Shown here piece by piece: positions 1 to 6,548 of a stretch of 6,643 nt of DNA. Each line of letters starts with the position of its first letter. Positions within the stretch are counted from its first letter, which is position 1. The position numbers and the translations under genes are program-made. The notes under the pieces are model-generated. The model was given only the letters and a program-made list of their open reading frames with translations, did no database searches and was not told the DNA's origin. Source of the DNA: Flavobacteriaceae bacterium. Its GTDB lineage: Bacteria > Bacteroidota > Bacteroidia > Flavobacteriales > Flavobacteriaceae. Location of the stretch: NCBI GenBank assembly GCA_023141985.1, contig JAGLKH010000317.1:1-6643 (forward strand). The letters run 5' to 3'.

Positions 1-180
1 ATCAAAATTCTCAAAATTAGAATCCTCAACTTTTTCAAAAAGTGATTTTTCTAATTCATACTCTTTTTTAATTAAATCTATATAATCTAAATCTAAGCAT
101 AAACTGTTAGAGTCATTGTTGATTTTAGCGGTTGCATTTAAGACAAAAAATACGCTAAATAATAAGGCTAATTTATACAT
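1..180 (-). CDS. N-terminal part of a secreted protein of unknown function (runs off the left edge)
   Basis: An open frame of 60 codons starts at the ATG at 180..178 and continues without a stop to base 1, so only the N-terminus is visible. Residues 1-18 look like a Sec signal peptide: Lys3, then a hydrophobic run (residues 4-14), ending in N-A-T-A, which suggests signal peptidase I cleavage after Ala18. The mature part begins K-I-N-N-D and is rich in Asp, Glu, Lys and Leu, with a probable helical, charged stretch from about residue 32. I do not recognise a family, and no catalytic motif is visible. The hydrolase gene in the same direction ends 145 bp upstream. The leader before the ATG is A/T-rich with no Shine-Dalgarno site, as is usual in Bacteroidota. 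The signal peptide supports a real gene; the function is unknown. Confidence 0.72.
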   Translation of the reverse strand, partial: MYKLALLFSVFFVLNATAKINNDSNSLCLDLDYIDLIKKEYELEKSLFEKVEDSNFENFD

Positions 181-325
181 AATATCATTTTTTAATTGAT
201 TTGTTTACCCTATAGACGTCACTTTATTTTAAACGTTACATCTGTTTAGAAATATTTAACACAAGTATAAATTTTTTAAAATTTTATTAAGAAAGATTAC
301 TTGTATTGTTAAATTTTTAAGAGGG
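181..325. other. AT-rich intergenic region between the hydrolase operon and the partial secreted-protein gene
   Basis: This 145-bp gap lies downstream of the 265-aa hydrolase gene and upstream of the partial secreted protein. I see no G/C-rich hairpin with a T-run that would end the hydrolase transcript. A possible minus-strand -7 element, TATACTTG (262..269 on the plus strand), differs from TAnnTTTG at one base, but no TTG lies at the expected distance upstream of it. ACAAGTA (261..267) and TACTTGT (298..304) form a 7-bp inverted repeat around a 30-nt spacer, which could easily be chance in such AT-rich DNA. Whether the partial gene has its own promoter or is read through from the hydrolase operon cannot be decided from the sequence. 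Confidence 0.4.
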
Positions 326-1123
326 TTATGGTAAGATATTTTGAATTTGTGCCTGGTATGCTTCAAACTCAATTAAATTATTATGTCCACCCTTTTTAAT
401 AGTAAAAAACATCTTCTTTTTTTGATTCATACTATTAAATAATTTTAATCCTGATGCGTAAGGAATAACATTATCTTCTGTACCATGAAAAATTGAAATT
501 GGACAACTAATATTTTTAATATATTTATATGAAGGAAAATCATATCTAAGTAATTTTTTAATAGTAAATAGCGAGAATCTATCTCTTGCCACATCCGTTA
601 AGCTGTAAAAAGGCGTCTCTAAAATAAGCTGTACAGGATTATTATTTGATGCTAAATATGTCGCCATTCCTGTTCCCAATGAGCGGCCATACACTATAAT
701 CTCTGATTCCTGATAGTGTTTTAAAATATAATTATAACACATTTGTGAGTCACTATACAGTGTTTGCTCACTTAACACGCCTTTGCTTTTTCCGTAAGTC
801 CGGTAATCCATAACAAAAACATCATAACCCTTTTCTACAAAAAATTCTGTGATTATTCCCCAACGCGATAAGTCTCCAGCGTTACCATGGAAATAAAGTA
901 TAATCCCTTTTGGTTTTTCTGTTTTAAAATGAATAGCGTTAATAGTAGCACCATCTTCTGTTTTTAAAAATAATTCTTCAAAAGGGTTTGAAAAACTAAA
1001 CGTAAAATCTTGTGGTAGTGTAGTAGGTCTGAATATTAATTTTTCTTGAAAAAAATACAATGAAGCTCCAATCATTACATATAAAATTATTAAAAAATAA
1101 ATGCCTTTTTTAAACTTTTGCAT
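326..1123 (-). CDS. Membrane-anchored alpha/beta hydrolase, YfhR/BEM46/ABHD13-like (second gene of the operon)
   Basis: This 265-aa protein is a probable serine hydrolase (esterase or lipase-like) of the alpha/beta hydrolase fold; the substrate is unknown. Seen in the sequence: an N-terminal hydrophobic segment at about residues 7-24 (a single membrane anchor or uncleaved signal), the oxyanion motif H79-G-N-A-G-D84, the nucleophile elbow G146-R-S-L-G150 with Ser148 as nucleophile, the acid Asp217 in H-G-T-E-D, and the base His247 in G-G-H-N-N. The full triad and a complete fold of usual length support an active enzyme. The ATG lies inside the 3' end of the upstream 292-aa paralogue (14-nt overlap, different frame), so the two are almost certainly co-transcribed and may be translationally coupled. 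The leader before the start is A-rich (AAACAAAGA) rather than Shine-Dalgarno-like. The two copies share the anchor, elbow, acid and His motifs, so a tandem duplication is likely. Family level is confident; biochemical role is not. Confidence 0.9.
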   Translation of the reverse strand: MQKFKKGIYFLIILYVMIGASLYFFQEKLIFRPTTLPQDFTFSFSNPFEELFLKTEDGATINAIHFKTEKPKGIILYFHGNAGDLSRWGIITEFFVEKGYDVFVMDYRTYGKSKGVLSEQTLYSDSQMCYNYILKHYQESEIIVYGRSLGTGMATYLASNNNPVQLILETPFYSLTDVARDRFSLFTIKKLLRYDFPSYKYIKNISCPISIFHGTEDNVIPYASGLKLFNSMNQKKKMFFTIKKGGHNNLIEFEAYQAQIQNILP

Positions 1124-1988
1124 TCTTTGTTTTACTTGAATGAATTACATTAATGCTCGATCCTTGCAAGTTAACTTCTTTTGGTACAGTATTAATTATT
1201 TCTCCTAACATTTTATGATATGATTCAAAGTTATTTAAATTCTTGTGGCCACCACCAATAACTGTATAAAGTCGTGTTATTTTAGGTTTAATTTGCGATA
1301 ATTTTACACTGGTTTTAAAAGGTATGAGCTTATCGTCAGTACCATGAATAATATGTATTGGACAATTTACATATTTTAACCACTTGTAGGTTGGCAAAGG
1401 ATACTTCATTATAATAGATAGTGGCATAAATGGCATATAGCGTCCTGTTACTTTTGTTAAACTGTAATAAGGTGCATCAAGAACAAGCATTTTTGGGTTA
1501 TTCATAGAGGCTAATTTAGCAGCAAAACCCGAACCTAAAGAACGACCATAAATAATAATTCTATCTTCGGTAGTTTTCTCTTTAATTTTGTTATAAATAA
1601 CCTGAAGATCTCGCTTTATAGCTTTTTGAGAGCGTTTTCCTGTGCTTTTACCAAAACCTCTGTAATCTACCATTAATACACTATAACCATGCCTGGTAAA
1701 ATCTACTGCAAACTTCCCCCAACCTTTAATGCTTTTAGAATTTCCTTTAAGATACAATACAATACCTTTTGATTCACTCTTAGGTTTAAACAATAATCCG
1801 TTTATTGTTGCGCCATCTCTAGTTTCTAAATTATGCTCTTCAGTCTCTTGATTATCGTAATAAAACTGAAAGTCTTTAGGCAATTTTTCCGGCTTAAATA
1901 AAAAGTAATCTTGCACATAATACAACACAATACTAACCACTAAATAAGCAGCGAGAATGACAAGCAATATGTATAACCAATAAGGCAT
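1110..1988 (-). CDS. Membrane-anchored alpha/beta hydrolase paralogue with altered oxyanion motif (first gene of the operon)
   Basis: This 292-aa protein is a paralogue of the 265-aa hydrolase encoded directly downstream. Seen: an N-terminal transmembrane segment at about residues 5-25, the elbow G148-R-S-L-G152 with Ser150, the acid Asp219 in H-G-T-D-D, and the base His248 in G-G-G-H-K-N, so the Ser-Asp-His triad is intact. The motif that is H-G-N-A-G-D in the sister protein reads K81-G-N-S-K-S86 here: the conserved His is replaced by Lys (codon AAA at 1748..1746). This may change the oxyanion hole or specificity. After about residue 268, where the sister protein ends, there is a polar tail of about 24 residues that overlaps the start region of the next gene. 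The start at 1988 is chosen because it directly precedes the anchor. Transcription is divergent from the metalloprotease gene at 2154. Substrate unknown; esterase-like activity is inferred from the family, and a non-enzymatic role is possible. Confidence 0.88.
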   Translation of the reverse strand: MPYWLYILLVILAAYLVVSIVLYYVQDYFLFKPEKLPKDFQFYYDNQETEEHNLETRDGATINGLLFKPKSESKGIVLYLKGNSKSIKGWGKFAVDFTRHGYSVLMVDYRGFGKSTGKRSQKAIKRDLQVIYNKIKEKTTEDRIIIYGRSLGSGFAAKLASMNNPKMLVLDAPYYSLTKVTGRYMPFMPLSIIMKYPLPTYKWLKYVNCPIHIIHGTDDKLIPFKTSVKLSQIKPKITRLYTVIGGGHKNLNNFESYHKMLGEIINTVPKEVNLQGSSINVIHSSKTKNAKV

Positions 1989-2153
1989 ACTTTAAAATTT
2001 AAAAAAACCAATTTACAAAAATTAAGTGTATTCTTTTTAAAAAGAGTTATTTAGCCTTAAAATAACGTTAAAAAAACATTAAAATTATTAACAAAAATCT
2101 TTTCTCAAACTGAGATTCACTACTTTCACAAACTAACTAAAAACACGATCAAA
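1989..2153. promoter_or_regulatory. Divergent intergenic region expected to hold promoters for the hydrolase operon and the metalloprotease gene
   Basis: These 165 bp separate two divergent transcription units, so promoters in both directions are expected here. Neither gene shows a clean TTG-N19-21-TAnnTTTG promoter. The best candidates are weak: TACTTTCA (2121..2128) on the plus strand, about 25 bp before the TTG start at 2154, and TAATTTTTG on the minus strand (2024..2016), which has one extra base and no TTG at the right spacing. A perfect 14-bp palindrome, TCTTTTTAAAAAGA (2032..2045), and the 8-bp palindrome TAACGTTA (2063..2070) lie near the middle. Either could be an operator, but AT-rich palindromes also arise by chance. 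Confidence 0.35.
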
Positions 2154-4646
2154 TTGAAACATTCATCTATTAAAGTATTACTATTAGCTTTAACCCTAAT
2201 AGTAACATCTTGCAACACAGCAAAAAAAGCAGCTGAAGCTGAAGCGACAAAAAAAGCTGCAGTAAAATTTAAACCAAAGCCTAAAAAAGGAGCTATTAAA
2301 CCTTATGATAAAGTAATTACCAAAGAAGCTATAAGTGATGAAGGTCTTTTTACAGTTCATAAAATTGACGATCAATTCTTTTATGAAATTCCAGACTCTC
2401 TTTTTGAACGAGAAATGCTAATGGTTACTCGTATTTCCAAAACTGCTAAAGGCATTGGCTTTGGTGGCGGGAAACAAAACGAACAGGTTTTACGTTGGCA
2501 AAAAAAGGACAAAAAAGTGTTACTTCGTGTAGTATCATATTCCATTGTCGCAGCAGATTCTTTGCCAGTTCATGAAGCTGTGGTGAACTCAAACTTTGAG
2601 CCAGTACTATATACATTCCCTATTAAGGCGTTTAGTAAAGATTCCTTAAACACAGTAATTGATGTTACTGAATTATTCTCCAAAGATGTAAAAGCTTTAG
2701 GATTTCCTCAGTCTAGAAGAAAGCAATATAAAATTACACGATTAGAGGCTAATAAATCTTTTATTGAATCTGTAAAAAGTTATCCTCAAAATATTGAAGC
2801 ACGTCATGTAAAAACTTATGCTGCAAGTGCACCTCCATCTAATTCAAGTACTGGAACAGTTTCTGTAGAAATAAATAACTCTATGATATTACTTCCTAAA
2901 GAACCTATGAAACGTCGTAATTTTGATGAGCGCGTGGGTTGGTTTACAAGTGGCCAGGTAGATTATGGTTTAGAAGATCATAAAAGCAAAACAGTTACTT
3001 TTTTAGACCGTTGGAGACTAGAAGTTAAAGATGAAGATATTGAGAAATTCAAGCGAGGTGAATTGGTAGAGCCAAAAAAGCAAATTGTCTATTATATCGA
3101 TAGAGCTACACCTGTTAAATGGAGAACATACATTAAACAAGGCATAGAAGATTGGCAAGTCGCTTTCGAAGCCGCAGGATTTAAAAATGCCATCATCGCA
3201 AAAGATCCGCCAACTGAAGAGGAAGATCCTGAATGGAGTCCTGAAGATGCAAGATATTCTGTGGTACGTTATTTGGCTTCTCCAATTCCAAATGCTAATG
3301 GACCTCACGTTAGTGACCCTAGAAGTGGAGAAATTCTTGAGAGCGATATTAATTGGTATCACAATGTTATGACCTTATTAAAAAATTGGTTCTTTGTACA
3401 AACGGCAGCCATAAATCCAAATGCACAAACTACTGAATTTAAAGATGAAGTCATGGGTGAGTTAATTAAATTCGTTTCCTCTCATGAAGTAGGTCATACT
3501 TTAGGTTTACCACATAATATGGGATCTAGTTGTGCTTACAAAGTTGAAGATTTGCGTAGTGCTGAGTTTACACAAAAATATGGTACTGCCCCATCTATTA
3601 TGGATTATGCGCGTTTTAATTATATAGCACAACCTGAAGATAAAGGTGTTGCACTAATGCCAAATATTGGCATCTACGATAAATATGCTATAAAATGGGG
3701 CTACCGACCAATTTTAAATACCGAAACTGCTGAAGATGAAAAGAAAATATTGGATAGTTGGATTTTAGAACACGCTGGTGATCCAAGATATAGATTCGGA
3801 AGACAGCAATTTGGTGTCATTGATCCAAGTTCTCAAACCGAAGATTTAGGTGACGATGCTGTTTTAGCAAGTCATTATGGTATTTTAAATTTAAAACGCA
3901 TTGTTCCTAATTTAATAAAATGGACTGCTGAAGATGGTAAAAACTATGATGATTTAGAAACAATGTACGGTCAAGTTCTTGGACAATTTAATCGTTATAT
4001 GGGGCACGTTACCTCAAATATTGGTGGGGTTTATGAACATTATAAAACCTATGACCAAGAAGGTGCTGTTTATACAAATGTTGATAAAGAAAGACAAAAA
4101 GAATCTTTAGTGTTCTTGCATAAACAATTATTTGAAACGCCAAATTGGTTAATTGATGCTTCTGTTTTTAACAAAATTGAAAGTGCAGGAAATGTAGATC
4201 GTATTAGAAGATTCCAAACAAGAACACTCAACAACATCCTTGATTTTGGTAGGATGGCTCGTATGATTGAAAACGAAACTATACATAAAAATGACGCTTT
4301 TGGATTATTAAATATGATGAGAGATTTACGACTAGGTATTTTTAGCGAATTAAGAACTGGGAAATCAATAGACACATACAGACGTAATTTACAACGTGCC
4401 TATATTGATAGAATGGAATTTTTAATGACCAAAGACCAAGCTCAAATTCCTGCTGCTTTTAGACGTTTTGTTAAAAGAACAAATATTAATGTAAACCAGT
4501 CTGATATTAGAGCCATTGTTAGAGCTGAATTAAAAACCTTACAACGCTCAATTAGAGCTGCTGCAGTCAACTCTTCTGGAATGAAACGGATCCATTTACA
4601 GGATGCCTTAGTAAGAATTAAAGATATTTTGGATCCAAAAAGCTAA
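2154..4646 (+). CDS. Lipoprotein zinc metalloprotease (DUF5118/DUF5117/Met-zincin family)
   Basis: This 830-aa protein is a predicted lipid-anchored metzincin-type zinc protease of the cell envelope. The start is a TTG: no ATG, GTG or TTG lies in frame in the nearby upstream sequence, and the signal peptide begins immediately after it. Residues 1-20 are a lipoprotein signal (Lys2, Lys7, a Leu/Ala/Ile core, lipobox V-T-S-C20). A Lys/Ala-rich linker follows (about 21-48), then regions matching the N-terminal DUF5118 and DUF5117 parts (about 45-300), the family motif D-P-R-S-G-E (388-393), and the catalytic centre H444-E-V-G-H-T-L-G-L-P-H454. Zinc ligands are His444, His448 and His454, with Glu445 as general base. 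The Met-turn is S-I-M483-D-Y. Length is normal for the family. No acidic surface-export signal follows Cys20, so a periplasmic-facing anchor seems more likely than surface display (inference). It is followed by a strong terminator. Natural substrates are unknown. Confidence 0.93.
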   Translation: MKHSSIKVLLLALTLIVTSCNTAKKAAEAEATKKAAVKFKPKPKKGAIKPYDKVITKEAISDEGLFTVHKIDDQFFYEIPDSLFEREMLMVTRISKTAKGIGFGGGKQNEQVLRWQKKDKKVLLRVVSYSIVAADSLPVHEAVVNSNFEPVLYTFPIKAFSKDSLNTVIDVTELFSKDVKALGFPQSRRKQYKITRLEANKSFIESVKSYPQNIEARHVKTYAASAPPSNSSTGTVSVEINNSMILLPKEPMKRRNFDERVGWFTSGQVDYGLEDHKSKTVTFLDRWRLEVKDEDIEKFKRGELVEPKKQIVYYIDRATPVKWRTYIKQGIEDWQVAFEAAGFKNAIIAKDPPTEEEDPEWSPEDARYSVVRYLASPIPNANGPHVSDPRSGEILESDINWYHNVMTLLKNWFFVQTAAINPNAQTTEFKDEVMGELIKFVSSHEVGHTLGLPHNMGSSCAYKVEDLRSAEFTQKYGTAPSIMDYARFNYIAQPEDKGVALMPNIGIYDKYAIKWGYRPILNTETAEDEKKILDSWILEHAGDPRYRFGRQQFGVIDPSSQTEDLGDDAVLASHYGILNLKRIVPNLIKWTAEDGKNYDDLETMYGQVLGQFNRYMGHVTSNIGGVYEHYKTYDQEGAVYTNVDKERQKESLVFLHKQLFETPNWLIDASVFNKIESAGNVDRIRRFQTRTLNNILDFGRMARMIENETIHKNDAFGLLNMMRDLRLGIFSELRTGKSIDTYRRNLQRAYIDRMEFLMTKDQAQIPAAFRRFVKRTNINVNQSDIRAIVRAELKTLQRSIRAAAVNSSGMKRIHLQDALVRIKDILDPKS

Positions 4647-4669
4647 GCTCAATTAATTACAATAGAAGT

Positions 4670-4709
4670 GGGGCTGTCTAAAAAGTCCTTTTTAGACAGC
4701 CCCTTTTTT
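4670..4709 (+). terminator. Strong rho-independent terminator of the metalloprotease gene
   Basis: The arms GGGGCTGTCTAAAAAG (4670..4685) and CTTTTTAGACAGCCCC (4688..4703) are perfect reverse complements, giving a 16-bp stem. The innermost G-C pair probably opens to leave a GTCC loop. Six T residues follow (4704..4709), then A and TTT. It begins 24 bp after the plus-strand stop codon. The minus strand has no T-run after the stem, so its action is mainly for the plus-strand gene, although it also lies 22 bp beyond the stop of the convergent gene and could stabilise or weakly terminate that transcript. Confidence 0.93.
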
Positions 4710-4724
4710 ATTTGTCCTTATCTC

Positions 4725-6365
4725 TTATAAACCAAGCACTTTAGTACCTTGTTCGAAAACAACATCTACAGGGATATTAGCCGAACTCAAACGATCTAAA
4801 TCGGCTTGTAATTCATCAGAAATAACACCTCTTTCAGCAACTAATTTTGCAACACCATCGTAATCACCATTTCCTTGAAGCGTTAAAATGACATTTGATA
4901 AATCACTCATAGCAACAATCATTTTATCATAATTTACTTTATAAGTTCCATCTTCATTTCTTGTAAATGCTCCTTTTTCTTTAAAGAAATTAAAACGAAT
5001 CATATTTGCTTTACCATGGGCACTTGATGCTCCAAAACGTACTGAACGAAAAATACTGGTAATAAATGTTGTCATGTAGTCTTTCATATCTCCATCAATT
5101 TCGCCTTTTTCATGTAATTGCTGAACCATATATAAACCCAAAACATCTGCTTTACCTTCTTCTAAAGCACTGGAATGCTCTTTTAGAGCTGTTCTCACAG
5201 TTCCTTTTCCATTAATAGTATTCTTAATTCCTAACCCATGTGCCACTTCATGAAACATGGTATTTGCAAAAAAGGCATCAAAAGTAATGTGCTTACGTTG
5301 GCTTTCATCAATTAAATATTCTGAAATAGGTACTAATATTTTATCAAATTTAGCACGCATAGCATTTTTTAATTGTAAGCGTCGTGTCCCTTTTTGCAAT
5401 TGTACTTCTTCATCGTTTGGTAAATTAATGGCTATGGTCTTACTTCCAGAATTACAATCACCGGCATAAAACACAACATCATAAGCATTTAAATCGGAAT
5501 CTGTTCCCGGTGTTTCTGTTTTATAAGCCTCTTCAACCGGAATTCCTTTTTGTAATTCTGGCAAAAAACTAGCAAAACGTGATAATTTAGCACTCCATTC
5601 TTGATCTTTGATTAGTACATAGCCTTCATGTGCTGCTTTGTTTCCAAATAATTGATCTTCGTAAGTTTCGATAGGGCCAATAACAATATCGAGTGTGTTG
5701 GTTTTCATATCCATCCAAGCTAAATCGCTTGGTTGATAATTATCATCAAGTAAGGCTTGCGCTCTTAATTCTAAATACGTTTTTAGGCCTTCATCATCTG
5801 CAAGTTTTGAAGCGTCAAGTAATAAATTCGAAACTTCTGCAAGCTCGCTTTCAAATTGTTTGTGATATGGGATTGAATATAACTTTCCGTTGTCATCTCT
5901 ACGCACAAAATTGTAAATGCTGGATTTATCATCAATTTCTGCCGCTTCAAATTCTTCCTTAGTCATATCTGCCGGATAAAAATTAGCGCCTTTAGGTTTA
6001 TCGCCAATACCTTCTATAAATGAAGCATTCCCATTTAATCTATCCCATGGACCATAATTGATTTTTACAAAATTTTTAGAATCTTCATCAGTTATGGAAT
6101 TTAATAAGGCTGTTTTATCTCCATAAGCTTCATACCAGAATAAGTCATTCATTTTATTTGCTGCCTGTATTAGAATTGGCAACATTTCACGCTCATTATC
6201 TGTAAGTAAGCTTAAATCTGCTGTAAGCTTCACATTTACATATTTGCTTAAGTTTTTTTGCATTGTAGTAGGTTGGATTTCTATAGATTCTTCATTTTTC
6301 TGGTTTGCATCTTTGCAAGAAAACGTAAGTACAAATAGTACTAAAATTAAAAATAGGTTTTTCAT
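4725..6365 (-). CDS. Lipoprotein dipeptidyl-peptidase III-like metallopeptidase (family M49)
   Basis: This 546-aa protein resembles dipeptidyl-peptidase III, a zinc exopeptidase that removes dipeptides from the N-terminus of short peptides. Residues 1-17 form a lipoprotein signal (Lys2, hydrophobic core 4-13, lipobox L-T-F-S-C17), so it should be anchored in the envelope, unlike the cytosolic eukaryotic enzymes. Seen: G230-P-I-E-T-Y-E-D237, matching the substrate-binding Glu and Tyr of the human enzyme (here Glu233 and Tyr235); H372-E-V-A-H376, giving two zinc ligands and Glu373 as base; E402-E-G-K-A-D407, matching human EECRAE, with Glu403 the likely third ligand; and S-S-A-H450, a possible counterpart of the human substrate-binding His. 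The zinc motif is the pentapeptide HExxH, not the usual hexapeptide HExxGH, a variant known from some bacterial members. It is shorter than the human protein (737 aa). The start at 6365 is fixed by the signal and a promoter 29 bp upstream. It converges with the other protease gene. Activity is inferred. Confidence 0.85.
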   Translation of the reverse strand: MKNLFLILVLFVLTFSCKDANQKNEESIEIQPTTMQKNLSKYVNVKLTADLSLLTDNEREMLPILIQAANKMNDLFWYEAYGDKTALLNSITDEDSKNFVKINYGPWDRLNGNASFIEGIGDKPKGANFYPADMTKEEFEAAEIDDKSSIYNFVRRDDNGKLYSIPYHKQFESELAEVSNLLLDASKLADDEGLKTYLELRAQALLDDNYQPSDLAWMDMKTNTLDIVIGPIETYEDQLFGNKAAHEGYVLIKDQEWSAKLSRFASFLPELQKGIPVEEAYKTETPGTDSDLNAYDVVFYAGDCNSGSKTIAINLPNDEEVQLQKGTRRLQLKNAMRAKFDKILVPISEYLIDESQRKHITFDAFFANTMFHEVAHGLGIKNTINGKGTVRTALKEHSSALEEGKADVLGLYMVQQLHEKGEIDGDMKDYMTTFITSIFRSVRFGASSAHGKANMIRFNFFKEKGAFTRNEDGTYKVNYDKMIVAMSDLSNVILTLQGNGDYDGVAKLVAERGVISDELQADLDRLSSANIPVDVVFEQGTKVLGL

Positions 6366-6393
6366 TTGGATATTATGTTTTGTAGATAAACAT

Positions 6394-6424
6394 CAAAGTT
6401 AGATTAATTTTAGGTATTATTCAA
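6394..6424 (-). promoter_or_regulatory. Bacteroidota-type sigma-A promoter for the M49-like peptidase gene
   Basis: Read on the minus strand, a -33 TTG (6424..6422) is followed after 20 bp by TAACTTTG (6401..6394). This matches the Bacteroidota consensus TTG-N19-21-TAnnTTTG at every fixed base. Transcription should begin a few bases beyond the -7 box, giving a leader of about 20 nt before the ATG at 6365. The -33 TTG lies within the last codons of a degenerate reading frame. Confidence 0.75.
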
Positions 6425-6548
6425 CATATTGTGCTATGGGCACATCATTAATAAAAACATTGTGTAATACAGCTTCACCATCCTTAACATAGACTAAAGC
6501 ATAGGTGTTGTTTGGTAATGAATCACGTTGGGCTTCTGTAAAACAATT
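6417..6548 (-). pseudogene. Degenerate C-terminal gene remnant (about 43 codons, no start)
   Basis: On the minus strand an open frame of 43 codons runs to a TAA at 6419..6417. Its composition is protein-like, in contrast to the flanking DNA: a fragment reads L-P-N-N-T-Y-A-L-V-Y-V-K-D-G, then V-F-I-N-D-V-P-I-A-Q-Y-V-E, suggestive of alternating beta-strands and turns. There is no usable start: a TAA lies immediately upstream in frame (6551..6549), and the only GTG is close to the end. In the next frame, a short run S-D-F-K-I-V-L could be the preceding sequence displaced by a one-base loss in the TTTT run near 6540, but a TGA precedes that too. I read this as the tail of a decayed gene in the same direction as the M49-like gene. 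The family is not recognised. Chance coding-like sequence remains possible. Confidence 0.5.

Noticed and set aside
261..304. Inverted repeat ACAAGTA / TACTTGT as a terminator for the hydrolase operon
   Set aside because: It is a 7-bp AT-rich stem with a 30-nt loop and no adjacent T-run in the right place, so it is too weak to call.
1110..1123. The overlap of the two hydrolase genes as evidence of a broken single gene (frameshift)
   Set aside because: Each frame encodes a complete protein with its own membrane anchor, Ser-Asp-His triad and C-terminus, so they are two genes.
3018..3362. A 114-codon open frame on the minus strand
   Set aside because: It lies wholly within the metalloprotease gene on the opposite strand, has no signal, domain or leader, and its composition is that of an antisense shadow.
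3187..3372. A 61-codon plus-strand open frame
   Set aside because: It is an alternate frame inside the metalloprotease gene, over a region whose main frame contains conserved family motifs.
4070..4375. A 101-codon open frame on the minus strand
   Set aside because: It is antisense to the C-terminal part of the metalloprotease, with no start context or recognisable product.
4670..4703. The hairpin as the inverted repeat of an insertion sequence present here
   Set aside because: No transposase, target duplication or second element end is visible nearby; the position after a stop codon and the T-run fit a terminator.
5257..5469. A 70-codon plus-strand open frame
   Set aside because: It is antisense to the M49-like gene next to its HEVAH codons; the minus-strand frame is clearly the coding one.
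5693..5962. An 89-codon plus-strand open frame
   Set aside because: It is antisense to the substrate-binding half of the M49-like gene and shows no protein features of its own.
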